Assembly: GCA_963843755.1 (NCBI GenBank)
Contig: CAWJLS010000006.1
Location: 1 to 64,000 of the forward strand
DNA length: 64,000 nucleotides
Reading direction: 5' to 3'
Origin: CAWJLS01 sp963843755
Lineage (GTDB): Bacteria; Acidobacteriota; Thermoanaerobaculia; Multivoradales; DATKCC01
The first letter of the stretch is position 1. Every line of letters begins with the position of its first letter. The translations under genes and the position numbers were made by a program. The notes under the pieces are model-generated. The model was not told the origin of the DNA. It ran no database searches and was given only the letters and a program-made list of their open reading frames with translations. Positions 16,174 to 26,265 of this stretch are shown here, piece by piece.

Positions 16174-16902
16174 TCAGACGCTCGGCACCGCCTGGAGCGG
16201 GCGCGGCGCGGCCACCGAGGCCGCCCGACGATCGTCCGCGATCCGGCCGTGCTCCAGGTGGATCACGCGGTCGGCCAGGTTCGCCACCTCGGGGTTGTGG
16301 GTCACCACCACGAGCGTATAGCCCTGGCGGTGGAGGTCGCTCAGCAGCTCGAGCACCTGGTGCTCGTTGGCCTCGTCCAGGTTGCCGGTCGGCTCGTCGG
16401 CGAGGATCAGGCGCGGATGGTTGATCAACGCCCGGGCGACGCAGACGCGCTGTTTCTCGCCACCCGAGAGCTGGCTCGGGAGGTGCCCCAACCGCTCGCC
16501 CAGGCCGACCCGCTCGAGGGCCTGGCGCGCCTCGTCCCGGTCGGTCATGCTGTGGACGTACTGGGCGAGCATGACGTTCTCGAGCGCCGTGAGATAGGGG
16601 ATCAGGTGGAACTCCTGGAAGATCAGCCCGACCGTCTCGCGCCGGAACTTCGCCAGCTCCCGGGGCCCGAGCTCGTCGACGGTCACGCCGGCGACCGTCG
16701 CCCGGCCCGCGGTCGCGCGGTCGAGGCCGGCCAGCAGGTTGAGGAGCGTCGTCTTGCCGGACCCCGAGGGCCCCATGACGACCACCCACTCCCCCTCCTC
16801 GACGGCGAGCGAGATCCCATCGAGCGCCCGCACCGGCGGGGCGCTCCGGGCAGTCTGCCGGCCGAAGGCCCGGACCACGTCCTGAAAGTCGATCAGCGCC
16901 AC
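16174..16902 (-). CDS. ABC transporter ATPase (MacB/LolD type) of the iron operon
   Basis: A 242-residue ATPase with Walker A GPSGSGKT, Q-loop LIFQEFHLIP, signature LSGGEKQR, Walker B LILADEP and the GNLD D-loop typical of LolD/MacB ATPases that power FtsX-type permeases. A GTG at 16902 with AAGGAG upstream is preferred; an ATG at 16950 lacks a ribosome-binding site. It would energise the two FtsX-like permeases just upstream. MacB/FtsX pairs next to FTR1-DUF2318 are known from the Campylobacter p19 iron locus and similar operons. Confidence 0.92.
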   Translation of the reverse strand: MALIDFQDVVRAFGRQTARSAPPVRALDGISLAVEEGEWVVVMGPSGSGKTTLLNLLAGLDRATAGRATVAGVTVDELGPRELAKFRRETVGLIFQEFHLIPYLTALENVMLAQYVHSMTDRDEARQALERVGLGERLGHLPSQLSGGEKQRVCVARALINHPRLILADEPTGNLDEANEHQVLELLSDLHRQGYTLVVVTHNPEVANLADRVIHLEHGRIADDRRAASVAAPRPLQAVPSV

Positions 16903-16955
16903 GTTGCCATCTCCTTCTCCCGTCCTCGCGTGGTGTCTCATCCGTCGCATCGCGA

Positions 16956-18053
16956 TCAGTGGCCCTGGAGCACCAAGGCCGGGTCGAGCCGCTCCACCCG
17001 GCGGCGCACTAGGGCCGCCGCCGCCGCGATCACCGCGACCACGACCAGCAGCCCCGCGGACACTCCGGCGAGGCTCGGAGCGAACGACGCGGCGAGCCCC
17101 AGGAGCTCGCGCGCCAGCGCCGCCGCCGCCGCCTCCCCCGCCAGAGAGCCGACCACCACCGAGGCCAGGCCGATGAGCGACAGCTCGCCGGTGACCAGCC
17201 CCTGGACCCAGCGCCCGGTGTAGCCGAGCGACAGGAAGAGCGCCATCTCCTTGCGCCGCTCCTCGAGCAGCGCGAGGGTCGCCGAGGCCACCGTGACCAG
17301 GGCCAGCAGCAGGCAGATGCCGCCCACCCCAGCCATTAGTGCCTGGAGATTGCGGGTCAGGCGAGCGTCGGTGGCGGTCACGCGGGCCAGCGGGCGAGCC
17401 TCGGCGCCGGCCAGGCGACGCTCGACCGCCGCGGCGACCTGCTCGATCCGGCCGGCCTCCGCCCGGACTTCGATTCGATCGATCCGATCGGGGCCGGCCA
17501 CGATCGCCGTTCCGTCCAGCGCCACGACAACCGCCCGGTCGAGCTCCTCCCCGGTGGTCATACGGCCAACCACCTGCAGATCGCCCCCCGCTCCCCCAGA
17601 CTCCAGCCAGGCGAGCACATCCGCGGCGACGCGGGCGCCGACCAGCGCCTCTCTGCCGTCCTTGCCCGGAGCCGGCGGGCGGCCGTCGATCTGCCAGTCC
17701 GGGTGGAGGGAGAAGAACTGGGGAGAGACCGCGACCACCGGCACACCGGCCGCCGGGCCGCCGTCCGGCACTTCATCTGGAAGTTCGGCGACCGCGGCGG
17801 CGACGAGCACGCCCGGAGTGGACTCGACCGCGCCGAGCGCGGCCGCCGGCAGACGGTCCGGACCGCCCACCTGGGGGCGCACCACCAGGTTCGGGCCGGC
17901 TTCGTGGAGCGCGCTCTGGAGGCCCGCCTCGAGCCGGGCGCCGAGACCGGCGGTCGCCGCCACCGTGCCCGCGGCGACGGTCGTGGCGACCGCGATCAGC
18001 GCCAGATGGCGGAGACGCCGTCGAAGGCTGCCGAAGAGCAGGCGAGAGATCAT
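16956..18053 (-). CDS. FtsX-like ABC permease, second of the iron operon
   Basis: A 365-residue permease with an N-terminal helix (HLALIAVATTVAAGTVAAT), a large periplasmic domain (about 45-235) and three C-terminal helices (about 240-360) containing the FtsX-family loop LEERRKEMALFLSLG. The ATG overlaps the stop of the preceding permease gene by four bases (ATGA), so they are translationally coupled. A MacB-like four-helix topology suggests mechanotransmission or lipid/periplasmic work rather than a classic channel. In this operon it is probably part of the iron-handling complex with the FTR1 fusion; the molecular role of such FtsX partners is not established. Confidence 0.85.
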   Translation of the reverse strand: MISRLLFGSLRRRLRHLALIAVATTVAAGTVAATAGLGARLEAGLQSALHEAGPNLVVRPQVGGPDRLPAAALGAVESTPGVLVAAAVAELPDEVPDGGPAAGVPVVAVSPQFFSLHPDWQIDGRPPAPGKDGREALVGARVAADVLAWLESGGAGGDLQVVGRMTTGEELDRAVVVALDGTAIVAGPDRIDRIEVRAEAGRIEQVAAAVERRLAGAEARPLARVTATDARLTRNLQALMAGVGGICLLLALVTVASATLALLEERRKEMALFLSLGYTGRWVQGLVTGELSLIGLASVVVGSLAGEAAAAALARELLGLAASFAPSLAGVSAGLLVVVAVIAAAAALVRRRVERLDPALVLQGH

Positions 18054-19393
18054 GGGTGCGCCCTCTCTGGCGCGTGTCCGAACGACCGGCCGTCGAGGCG
18101 CCCAGCGCCGCCGGCCCCGCCAGCCCCGCCAGCCAGAACCGACGCCGGAGCGCTCCCTAGCACGCGCGCCAGCGGCCGGAGCGTCCCGGCCACGGCGACG
18201 GCGAGCCCCAGGACGACGGCCAGGGGCAGGAGCACCGGGACCCAGGCCCCGGCGAGGCCGAAGAGCGCCCGGCCCAGCCAGTGCCCAGCCGCCAGCCCGG
18301 CGGCGCCGCCCAGCAGCCCTCCGACGATGCCGATCAGGGCCGCCTCGGTCAGGAAGAAGCGGACGATCCATGAGCGCTCCGAGCCCAGAGCCGAGAGCAG
18401 CGCCAGCTCGCGCTCGCGCCCCTGGACGGTGGCGGTCATGGTCGAAGAGACTCCGAGGAAGGCGCCCAGAACGGTCAGCGCCGCCAGCCCGAGCAGCACC
18501 GCCCGGAGCTTGAGCAGCACCGCGCCGGAGGCGCCGGCCACCGCGCGCACCACGTCCGCCCGGGCCGCCGGCAGCGCCTCGTCGATCGACTGGGCGATCG
18601 CCGAGGGATAGGCGGTGCAGTACCAGGCGTCGTACTCCTCCGGGCTCATGGCCGCCGGATCCCGGCGCTGGAAGGAAGGCTCGGGCACGGTCAGGGCGAA
18701 GATCTCCGCGCTGGTGATCCGCCCCTCGTCCACCGCCTCTGGCCCGGCCAGCCGCTGGACCGGTGGGAGCGGCGCGTAGGCCCGTTCCTCCTCGACGCCG
18801 CCGCCGCCGACCAGGCCGACCACAACGAGGTCGACCGCGCGGCCGTCCAGGGTGAGGGTGATCGAGACAGGCTCGCCGAGAGCGCCCGAGGGCGCGGCGA
18901 CGCCGAGCCGTTGGGCCAGCCGACGCCCGAGCGCGATCTCCGACGCCCCGTCCGCGGGCCAGCGGCCGGTGACCGGCAGCGATGGCCGGGTCGACGGCAG
19001 ACCGGTCGTCCAGTGGGCGAGCCGGTGGTCGAACCAGGTTCCCACCACCGGAGCGACGGTCGGTGCGTCGGTCTCCCCGGCGACGGCTGCGGCAGCCGGT
19101 CGCATCTCCACCCGCAGCTCCAGGAGTGGCGCGATCGCCACCAGGTTGTTGCGCCAGAAGATCTTGTCGAGGCGCTCGAGCTCGGCCACCGGCAGGGTCG
19201 CGGCGCCGTCGGCCGGCGCCACCCGGAGGTTGGCTCCGTAGGAGGCCAAGCTGCGGGCGAAGCGATCGCCGGAGGCGAGCACCAGGGCCGCCAAGGCGGT
19301 CGCCGCCAGGGTGCCGAGGACGACCGCGCCCAGGGCGAGCGCCTTGGAGCGGCGGCCGCGCCGGAACGACTCGATCAGCAGTCGGAAGAACAT
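18050..19393 (-). CDS. FtsX-like ABC permease, first of the iron operon
   Basis: A 447-residue permease of the MacB/FtsX class. The N-terminal helix (ALALGAVVLGTLAATALAALV) is followed by a long periplasmic domain with RVAPADGAATLPV, then three helices near residues 300-430 with the conserved VQGRERELALLSALGS coupling loop. Two cysteine-containing or metal-neutral stretches are present, but no clear iron ligand motif. The glycine/alanine-rich end (GGAGGAGGAG) is low complexity. It starts 51 bases after the FTR1 fusion gene and is coupled to the second permease. The ATPase at 16174-16902 is its likely motor. Confidence 0.85.
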   Translation of the reverse strand: MFFRLLIESFRRGRRSKALALGAVVLGTLAATALAALVLASGDRFARSLASYGANLRVAPADGAATLPVAELERLDKIFWRNNLVAIAPLLELRVEMRPAAAAVAGETDAPTVAPVVGTWFDHRLAHWTTGLPSTRPSLPVTGRWPADGASEIALGRRLAQRLGVAAPSGALGEPVSITLTLDGRAVDLVVVGLVGGGGVEEERAYAPLPPVQRLAGPEAVDEGRITSAEIFALTVPEPSFQRRDPAAMSPEEYDAWYCTAYPSAIAQSIDEALPAARADVVRAVAGASGAVLLKLRAVLLGLAALTVLGAFLGVSSTMTATVQGRERELALLSALGSERSWIVRFFLTEAALIGIVGGLLGGAAGLAAGHWLGRALFGLAGAWVPVLLPLAVVLGLAVAVAGTLRPLARVLGSAPASVLAGGAGGAGGAGRLDGRSFGHAPERAHP

Positions 19394-19443
19394 GGTCGTA
19401 TCAGCGGCCCGTCTCTGGACGAGAGGAAGGTCCTTCGACAGCG

Positions 19444-20742
19444 CTAGCCGTGCTGGTGGCCGGCCGTGGAGTGGTCGAAGACCGGCTTCGCCTGCTCGAG
19501 CGCCGCGTGCTGGACCACCAGCTCGCCGGCGGCGGTGTCGATCGCGATCGGGATCGGGTTGCAGCCGCCGGGCTGGCCGATGGTCGGCGGATTGATGATC
19601 GACGCGCAGTGGCGGCAGAAGACCTCCGAGCCGCTCTGGGAGTAGCCCTTGTCGCCGCAGATGACGCAGGCATCGAGACCGGCCACGATCTCGCCGGAGC
19701 CGAGCTTGATGGCGATGAAGCGAACCGTCGTGCCGTCCAGGTCGACGCCGTAGCGGTGGAGCTCGCCGGGCTCGAGGGCGGCGAGGGGGATGTGCACCGC
19801 GCCGTCCGGGCCGGGCTGGACCTCCTCGACCGGCGTCACCTCCTCCGAGTGGCCGTAGGTGAAGCCGAGGCCGAGCAGAGCCAGGATCACCACGCCCAGG
19901 GTGCCGGCCGCCAGGCGGGTCCGGGTCTGGCGGCGGACCTCGATCGCGCGCAGCCGCCTCTCGGCGGGGTTGGCGGCCCCCGCCCCGTCGGCGAGCGCCT
20001 CCTGCCGCCGGTTTCGCCCCGGCACGGCCAGGGCGATGAGCGGCAGGGCGAGGACGGCGACGATGAAGAAGAACTCGTTCCGCACCAGCGGACCGACGGT
20101 CGCCATGGTGGTCTCGTTGGCCGGCACCCAGCCGGCCTCGGAGAGCTCGTGGTAGCCGTTGAGCAGGAGCTGGATGGTGAAGATGAACAGGGCGATGCCG
20201 GTCACCTTGAAGAAGCGCCCCAGGTCCATCTTGACGCTGCCGCGGATGAACAGCACGCCGAACCAGACCGCCAGGCCGACGCCGATGATCGAGCCCAGGG
20301 CGGTCATCACACCGCTCGTGGTCAGCGACACCGCGGCCAGGAAGAGGGCCGTCTCGACCCCCTCGCGCACCACCATCAGGAAGGTGAACAGGAAGATGCC
20401 GCCGAACACCGCCGGCGAGCTCGAGCGCGAGACGATCCGCCCGAGGGTGCCCTTGATCTCGCCGGAGACCGAGCGGGCATGGCGCCACATCCAGACCACC
20501 ATGGTCGAGACCATGACGGCGGACGCGACGTAGAGGACGCCCTCGAAGACCTCCTCGTTGAGCGCCACCGAGTGGAGCGCCCAGGCGCCCACCAGGCTGG
20601 CGGCGACCGCGGCGAGGAGCCCCGCCCAGACCGCCCGCAGGTGATGGCTCAGCTCCTCCTTGCGCAGGAAGGCGTAGATGATGCCCACCACGAGGGCGAC
20701 CTCGATCCCCTCGCGCAGGGTGATGACCAACGACTCAAGCAT
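19444..20742 (-). CDS. FTR1-family iron permease fused to DUF2318 metal-binding domain
   Basis: A 432-residue protein. The N-terminal 280 residues hold about seven helices with the two REGxE iron-permease motifs, LREGIEVAL (residues about 9-17) and VVREGVETALFL, which bind iron in the Ftr1/EfeU family. The C-terminal domain after a final helix is DUF2318-like, with cysteines in CVICGDKGY and FCRHC and the end motif PPTIGQPGGCNPIPI, expected to bind metal or Fe-S in the periplasm. It ends His-rich (DHSTAGHQHG). The ATG overlaps the last eight bases of the fur gene. Elsewhere FTR1 and DUF2318 are often separate genes; here they are one polypeptide. Confidence 0.92.
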   Translation of the reverse strand: MLESLVITLREGIEVALVVGIIYAFLRKEELSHHLRAVWAGLLAAVAASLVGAWALHSVALNEEVFEGVLYVASAVMVSTMVVWMWRHARSVSGEIKGTLGRIVSRSSSPAVFGGIFLFTFLMVVREGVETALFLAAVSLTTSGVMTALGSIIGVGLAVWFGVLFIRGSVKMDLGRFFKVTGIALFIFTIQLLLNGYHELSEAGWVPANETTMATVGPLVRNEFFFIVAVLALPLIALAVPGRNRRQEALADGAGAANPAERRLRAIEVRRQTRTRLAAGTLGVVILALLGLGFTYGHSEEVTPVEEVQPGPDGAVHIPLAALEPGELHRYGVDLDGTTVRFIAIKLGSGEIVAGLDACVICGDKGYSQSGSEVFCRHCASIINPPTIGQPGGCNPIPIAIDTAAGELVVQHAALEQAKPVFDHSTAGHQHG

Positions 20743-21232
20743 GGGACCCTCCCGCCGCGGCGGGCTCGAGCGACCGCGGCGCGGCCGCGCTCTCCTCCTC
20801 GGCGGCGCAGGCTTCGCACAGACCGAGGATCTGAAGCTGTCGGTCGCTCCGGGAGAACCGGTGGGCGCGACAGATCTCGTTCAACATCGCCTGGATCGCG
20901 GGGCTGACGAACTCGACCACCCGGCCGCAGACCCGGCATGCCAGGTGGTCGTGACGCTGGCCGGCGTGGACGTGCTCGTAGAGGTAGTGGTTGCGCCCCA
21001 GGCGTTGACGCTGGACCAGGCCGCAGTCGACCAGCAGGTCGAGCGTCCGGTAGACCGTCGCCCGCGACGCCTTGACGCCGGCCTCGCGGACGCCGTCGAG
21101 CAGCTCTTCCGCGTCGATGTGGCCGTGCTGGCGATAGATCTCGTCAAGCAGAGCCATCCGCTCGGGGGTAACCCGCATCCCCCGCTCCCGGATGTAGTCG
21201 ATGAACTGTTTGCGTTCGGCGTCGGCGACCAT
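20735..21232 (-). CDS. fur: Fur-family transcriptional regulator
   Basis: A 165-residue repressor: N-terminal winged helix (RGMRVTPERMALLDEIY, SRATVYRTLDLLVDCGLV) and a C-terminal metal-sensing dimer domain with HDHLACRVCG and CEAC cysteine pairs for the structural zinc. It represses iron genes when loaded with Fe(II). It is the first gene of the iron operon and overlaps the FTR1 gene by eight bases; a perfect palindromic Fur box lies 66 bases upstream of its start, so it is probably autoregulated. A Zur or PerR specificity cannot be excluded, but the iron-permease context favours Fur. Confidence 0.9.
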   Translation of the reverse strand: MVADAERKQFIDYIRERGMRVTPERMALLDEIYRQHGHIDAEELLDGVREAGVKASRATVYRTLDLLVDCGLVQRQRLGRNHYLYEHVHAGQRHDHLACRVCGRVVEFVSPAIQAMLNEICRAHRFSRSDRQLQILGLCEACAAEEESAAAPRSLEPAAAGGSHA

Positions 21233-21297
21233 GGATCGGCTGTCTCGTCGGCTCGGCTCGGCCTGAACTCTCGTCGGATTCGTGGCTCCGCCGGTTA

Positions 21298-21314
21298 TTG
21301 AGATTCAATCTCAA
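21298..21314. promoter_or_regulatory. Perfect Fur-box palindrome
   Basis: TTGAGATTCAATCTCAA is a perfect 8-1-8 inverted repeat. Its core TGAGATT-C-AATCTCA has the 7-1-7 shape of Fur operators. It lies between the candidate promoter and the fur start, so bound repressor would block transcription of the whole fur-FTR1-ABC-apbE operon. Its AT-rich composition stands out strongly in this GC-rich sequence. Confidence 0.8.
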
Positions 21315-21327
21315 CAACAACGAGACC

Positions 21328-21357
21328 ATTCTGGACTGATTTAGTCCTCTTTGTCAA
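21328..21357 (-). promoter_or_regulatory. Candidate promoter of the fur/iron operon
   Basis: On the minus strand, a perfect -35 TTGACA (21357-21352), an 18-base spacer and CAGAAT (21333-21328, four of six matches) as -10. Transcription would start just upstream of the Fur box. A small inverted repeat, GGACT-GATTT-AGTCC, sits in the spacer. Confidence 0.5.
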
Positions 21358-21427
21358 GCGCTCCGGAGCAGCGCGTCGAACGGCCCGTTGTGCGCGACCC
21401 GAGGCGAGGGGGCGAGCGCCGCGGGGA

Positions 21428-22791
21428 TCAGACGCGGCCGGAGCGGAGTGCCGCCACCTGGCGCTCGACCGCGCTCCAGGCGGTGCCGCCGAGAGAGACG
21501 CGGCGCTCGACCGCGCGGCGCGGGTCGAGGCGCTCGAGGGCGTGATCGGGGAAGGCGGGGTGGGCGGAGCGGAGCGTCGCCAGGTCGATCCCGGCGAGGT
21601 CGCGACCCGCCTCGTCCAGGCGGCGCACCAGCCCTCCGACCGCCTCGTGGGCCTCGCGGAAGGCCACCCCCTCCTCCACCAGCAGATCGGCGAGCTCGGT
21701 CGCGAGGCTGAAGTCGCCGGCCAGCTCCGTCTCGAACCGGTCCGTCGCCACCTCCAAGGTGCTCCAGACGCCGGCCATCAGACGGCAGGAGTCGATCGCC
21801 GTCTCGACCGCATCGAAGAGCGGCTCCCGGTCCTCCTGGAGATCGCGGTTGTAGGCCAGGGGCAGGTTCTTGACCAGGGCGAGCAGGGCGACGAGATCCC
21901 CATGCACCCGAGCCGCTTTGCCCCGGACCAGCTCGGCCGCGTCCGGGTTGCGCTTCTGGGGCATGATCGACGAGCCGGTGGCAAATCCTTCGCCGAGGCG
22001 GACGAAGCGCATCTCGGCCATGGACCAGAGCACCAGCTCCTCGGCCTGGCGCGAGAGGTGGGTCATGAGGATCGCGCAGGCCGCCACCACCTCCTGCTCG
22101 TGGTCGCGGGCGGCGACGGCGTCCATGGCGTTGGCCACCGGCCGGGCGAAGCCGAGCAGCTCCGCCGTCCGCCGGCGGTCGATCGGGTGGGGCGTGCCGG
22201 CCAGGGCGCAGGCGCCGAGGGGGCATTCGTCCAGGCGGGCGACGGCGTCGGCGAGGCGCCCCCGATCGCGCACCAGGGGCCAGGCGTGGGCCAGCAGATG
22301 ATGCCCGAGAAGGATCGGTTGGCCCCTTTGCAGGTGGGTGTAGCCGGGCATGAGCGTCCGGCCGTCGGCCTCGATCCGGTCGAGCAGGGAGGCGACGAGG
22401 GCGGCGAGCGCGGCGTCCAGATCCGCGGCCCGGCGCTTGAGCCAGAGCCGGACGTCGGTCGCCACCTGGTCGTTGCGGGATCGGGCGGTGTGGAGCTTGC
22501 GCCCCACCTCGCCCAGAGTCTCCACCAGGCGCGCCTCGACCGCCATGTGGATGTCTTCGAGCTCGTCGCCCGGACGGAACCCGCCGTCGGCGAGCTCCCG
22601 GCCGACCGACTCGAGACCTTCGACCAGCCGCGCCGCCTCCTCCGCAGTCAGGATTCCCACCTCGCCCAGCATGGTTGCGTGCGCCTTGGACGCGGCGATC
22701 TCCTCGGCCGCCATGCGCAGGTCGACGTCGATCGACGAGGAGAACCGCTGGAACGCCTCGTCGGCCGGCCCGCCGAAGCGCCCCCGGAGGC

Positions 22792-22795
<4 letters not shown>
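21428..22795 (-). CDS. argH: Argininosuccinate lyase
   Basis: A 455-residue enzyme that splits argininosuccinate into arginine and fumarate, the last step of arginine synthesis. It carries the superfamily signature GSSIMPQKRNPD on the flexible catalytic loop, the early HTARSRNDQVATD substrate-binding motif, and GYTHLQRGQP with the proton-relay histidine. Length matches the family (about 455-465). It starts at GTG overlapping the argG stop by four bases (GTGA), so the two are translationally coupled. Confidence 0.97.
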
Positions 22796-24003
<1,208 letters not shown>

Positions 24004-24112
24004 GGGGGGCTCCCTTCTACGCCCGACGGTGGGCGTGGAGCGGATCGTAGCAGGGGTGAACCGACGAACCCCGAGCAGCCGTGCGACCGCGGGAGATCCG
24101 ACAGCGAAAGGC

Positions 24113-26257
24113 TCACCGGCCTGTCGTGTCGCCGCCTGGTCCACGGCCCACCACGACGCCCCACAGCGCCTCCGCCCGCTCGAGCAGCTCGGGCAGGTCC
24201 TCGTCCAGCAGGTAGCGCTGGCGGGCGAGGGCAGCGGCGTAGGTGGCGTAGCGGCCGAGGTAGGCGTCGCGGGATCCGTAGCGCGCCTGGATCGATTCGC
24301 GGGGGTCGTCAGTGGCGCGGCGCTGGGCTTCGGTGACCGGGAGGGGGAAGAAGGAGCCGCGGAAGTCGGCGAGCTCGTCCGGGGCGCCGGTGCGCGCGGC
24401 CCGACGGTTCCAGGGGGTGTAGGTGGCGAGAGGGACGGCGATCTCGGGCATCTGGAGACCGGCCAAGGGGTTGCCGTCGGGGCCGACCTGGGGGACGCGG
24501 ACGCCGAAGGGTTTGCCGACACTCGGCGGCTGGTTGGTGACGAGGCCGTCCTGCCAGAAGCGGGGGCCGTAGTCGACGCGGTAGGTCAGGTGGGGGTTGC
24601 GCGGGGCGTCGACACGGACCACCTCACCGTCGTGCTGCCAGGGGATGGTCGGGAAGGCGAGGTCGGCCGGCTCGACCAGGGTGCCGTCGGCGACTTTGGG
24701 ATACCGGCTGGGCGGCGGCTCGGTGCCGCGGGCGACCCAGTCGTCCATGTCGAGGAGGAGCGCTCGGAGCGCCCACAGGAAGTCGGCCGGATCGGCCGGG
24801 TAGGCGGTGTCCGGCTCGTCGGGCGCTCCGGAGCGCTGGGGCGGGAAGCGGTCGACGAAGTGTTGGGCGCCGGCCAGTTGGTAGAGGCGGACGCTCGGGG
24901 ACAGCGCCACGTCGGCGCGGCCGTCCGGGGCGGTGTGGATGAGCGACGCCGCGCGGCCCCAATATTCGTAGCCGGTGTTGGTGAAAAAGACCTTGGGAAG
25001 AGCGTCAGGGTGCTCCTGGAGCTTCGCCAGCAGCCCGTCGGTGCGGCCGGTCTCGGGGTCCGTCTGGACCGTGCCGCTGAACGGGAAGACATCGGTCGGG
25101 TAGACGAAGGCGGAGAACGGGTGGGCGTCGCGGGAGGGCTGGCCGTAGCGGTGATTGAAGCTGCCCCGGCCGCCGCCGGCGGTGTGGATCATCAGGCCGT
25201 CAAAGGCGGGCCGGCCGGCCTCGTCGACGTTGAACCCCTGCCACAGGACGTGGCGCAGGAACCGGCCGGTCTGGGAGATGCCCATGCCGAGGGTGCGCTC
25301 GACCGGAGCCGGGCTGTCCTCGGAGTAGCGCAGGTAGGAGGCGAAGTCGCGCACGGCGGCGAGGCCGAGGCCCACCACCACCGGCCGGCGCGACACGTAG
25401 ACCGCCTCGTAGATCTTGCCCGGCTCGAAGCCCTCGGGCAGGACGATCGTCGTCCCCTCGAAGTGCCAGGCATTTCGCGGGATCGTCCGCCGGGGCCCGA
25501 GCCGGGTGTCGCGCACGGTGAGGACGTTGCGCGGATCGTTCGGATCGGCGACCGGGTAGGCGGTGTGGCCGCGATCGCCCAGCTCCAGGACCTGCGCCGG
25601 CTCGGTGTAAACGTGGTCGGCGCGCACCAGGCCTTCGAGGGCGTCGGGCGCTTCACCGGGCCGGAGCTCCACCGGCACCGGGTCGAGCTTCAGCAACTCG
25701 TCGTTCTCGCCTGAGCCCGACGGCACGTCCCACTGCCAGCCGACCCAGGCGAGGGTGAAGCCGTGCCGGAGGAGGAAGCCGTCACCGAAGTCTTCGGACG
25801 TCGACGGATCGAAGGTCCGTGCCGCGCCCCGGTCGAAGTAGCGCACGATCGCCTTGCCGCCCCGGTTGGGGACCTCGAGCAGCAGAGCGCCGTTGCCCTT
25901 CTCCGGCGTCACCGGCCGGAGGAGGTAGAAGTCCGCCCGGAAGTGGACTCGCCCGTCGTCTCCGCGCGGCGCCCGCTCCAGGTCGACGATCGCCCGGTTG
26001 GCCGGGCTCTCCGGGTCGACCGCGAAGCGCACGCTGCCGGCCAGCTTCTCGTACGGCCCGGCGAGGCCCCAGGCGCGGCCGCCGGCCACCGGCTCGCGAC
26101 GGGTCACATCGAGCCCCACGACCTCGGCGGAGGCCGGAGGTGCCCAGACCACCCAGGCGGCCAGGGCGCCGACCAGAATCGCGCCGGCGCGCCGACGCGA
26201 CGCCCTCCGCCTGCCTCGCCCGGTGGGGCCCACGACGGCCGGCCTCGAGACGCGCAC
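24113..26257 (-). CDS. Secreted alpha/beta-hydrolase-domain protein (PF20091-like)
   Basis: A 714-residue protein with an N-terminal signal or anchor (RAGAILVGALAAWVVWAPPASA) and a long domain matching the 'alpha/beta hydrolase domain' family: FYLLRPVTPEKGNGALLLEV, then GMGISQTGRF whose serine is the expected nucleophile, and PVTEAQRRATDDPRESIQ near the end. The GTG at 26257 has GGAG about 11 bases upstream and starts eight bases after the Asp-box protein gene ends, so they are one transcript. Substrate is unknown; relatives are annotated as hydrolases or esterases. The stretch of the frame upstream of 26257 is a shadow of the neighbouring gene. Confidence 0.82.
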   Translation of the reverse strand: MRVSRPAVVGPTGRGRRRASRRRAGAILVGALAAWVVWAPPASAEVVGLDVTRREPVAGGRAWGLAGPYEKLAGSVRFAVDPESPANRAIVDLERAPRGDDGRVHFRADFYLLRPVTPEKGNGALLLEVPNRGGKAIVRYFDRGAARTFDPSTSEDFGDGFLLRHGFTLAWVGWQWDVPSGSGENDELLKLDPVPVELRPGEAPDALEGLVRADHVYTEPAQVLELGDRGHTAYPVADPNDPRNVLTVRDTRLGPRRTIPRNAWHFEGTTIVLPEGFEPGKIYEAVYVSRRPVVVGLGLAAVRDFASYLRYSEDSPAPVERTLGMGISQTGRFLRHVLWQGFNVDEAGRPAFDGLMIHTAGGGRGSFNHRYGQPSRDAHPFSAFVYPTDVFPFSGTVQTDPETGRTDGLLAKLQEHPDALPKVFFTNTGYEYWGRAASLIHTAPDGRADVALSPSVRLYQLAGAQHFVDRFPPQRSGAPDEPDTAYPADPADFLWALRALLLDMDDWVARGTEPPPSRYPKVADGTLVEPADLAFPTIPWQHDGEVVRVDAPRNPHLTYRVDYGPRFWQDGLVTNQPPSVGKPFGVRVPQVGPDGNPLAGLQMPEIAVPLATYTPWNRRAARTGAPDELADFRGSFFPLPVTEAQRRATDDPRESIQARYGSRDAYLGRYATYAAALARQRYLLDEDLPELLERAEALWGVVVGRGPGGDTTGR

Positions 26258-26265
26258 GATCGCCC

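Noticed and set aside
21331..21346. GGACT-GATTT-AGTCC as a terminator for the fur operon or argH
   Set aside because: Only a five-base stem, inside the promoter spacer and without a T-run in the right direction.
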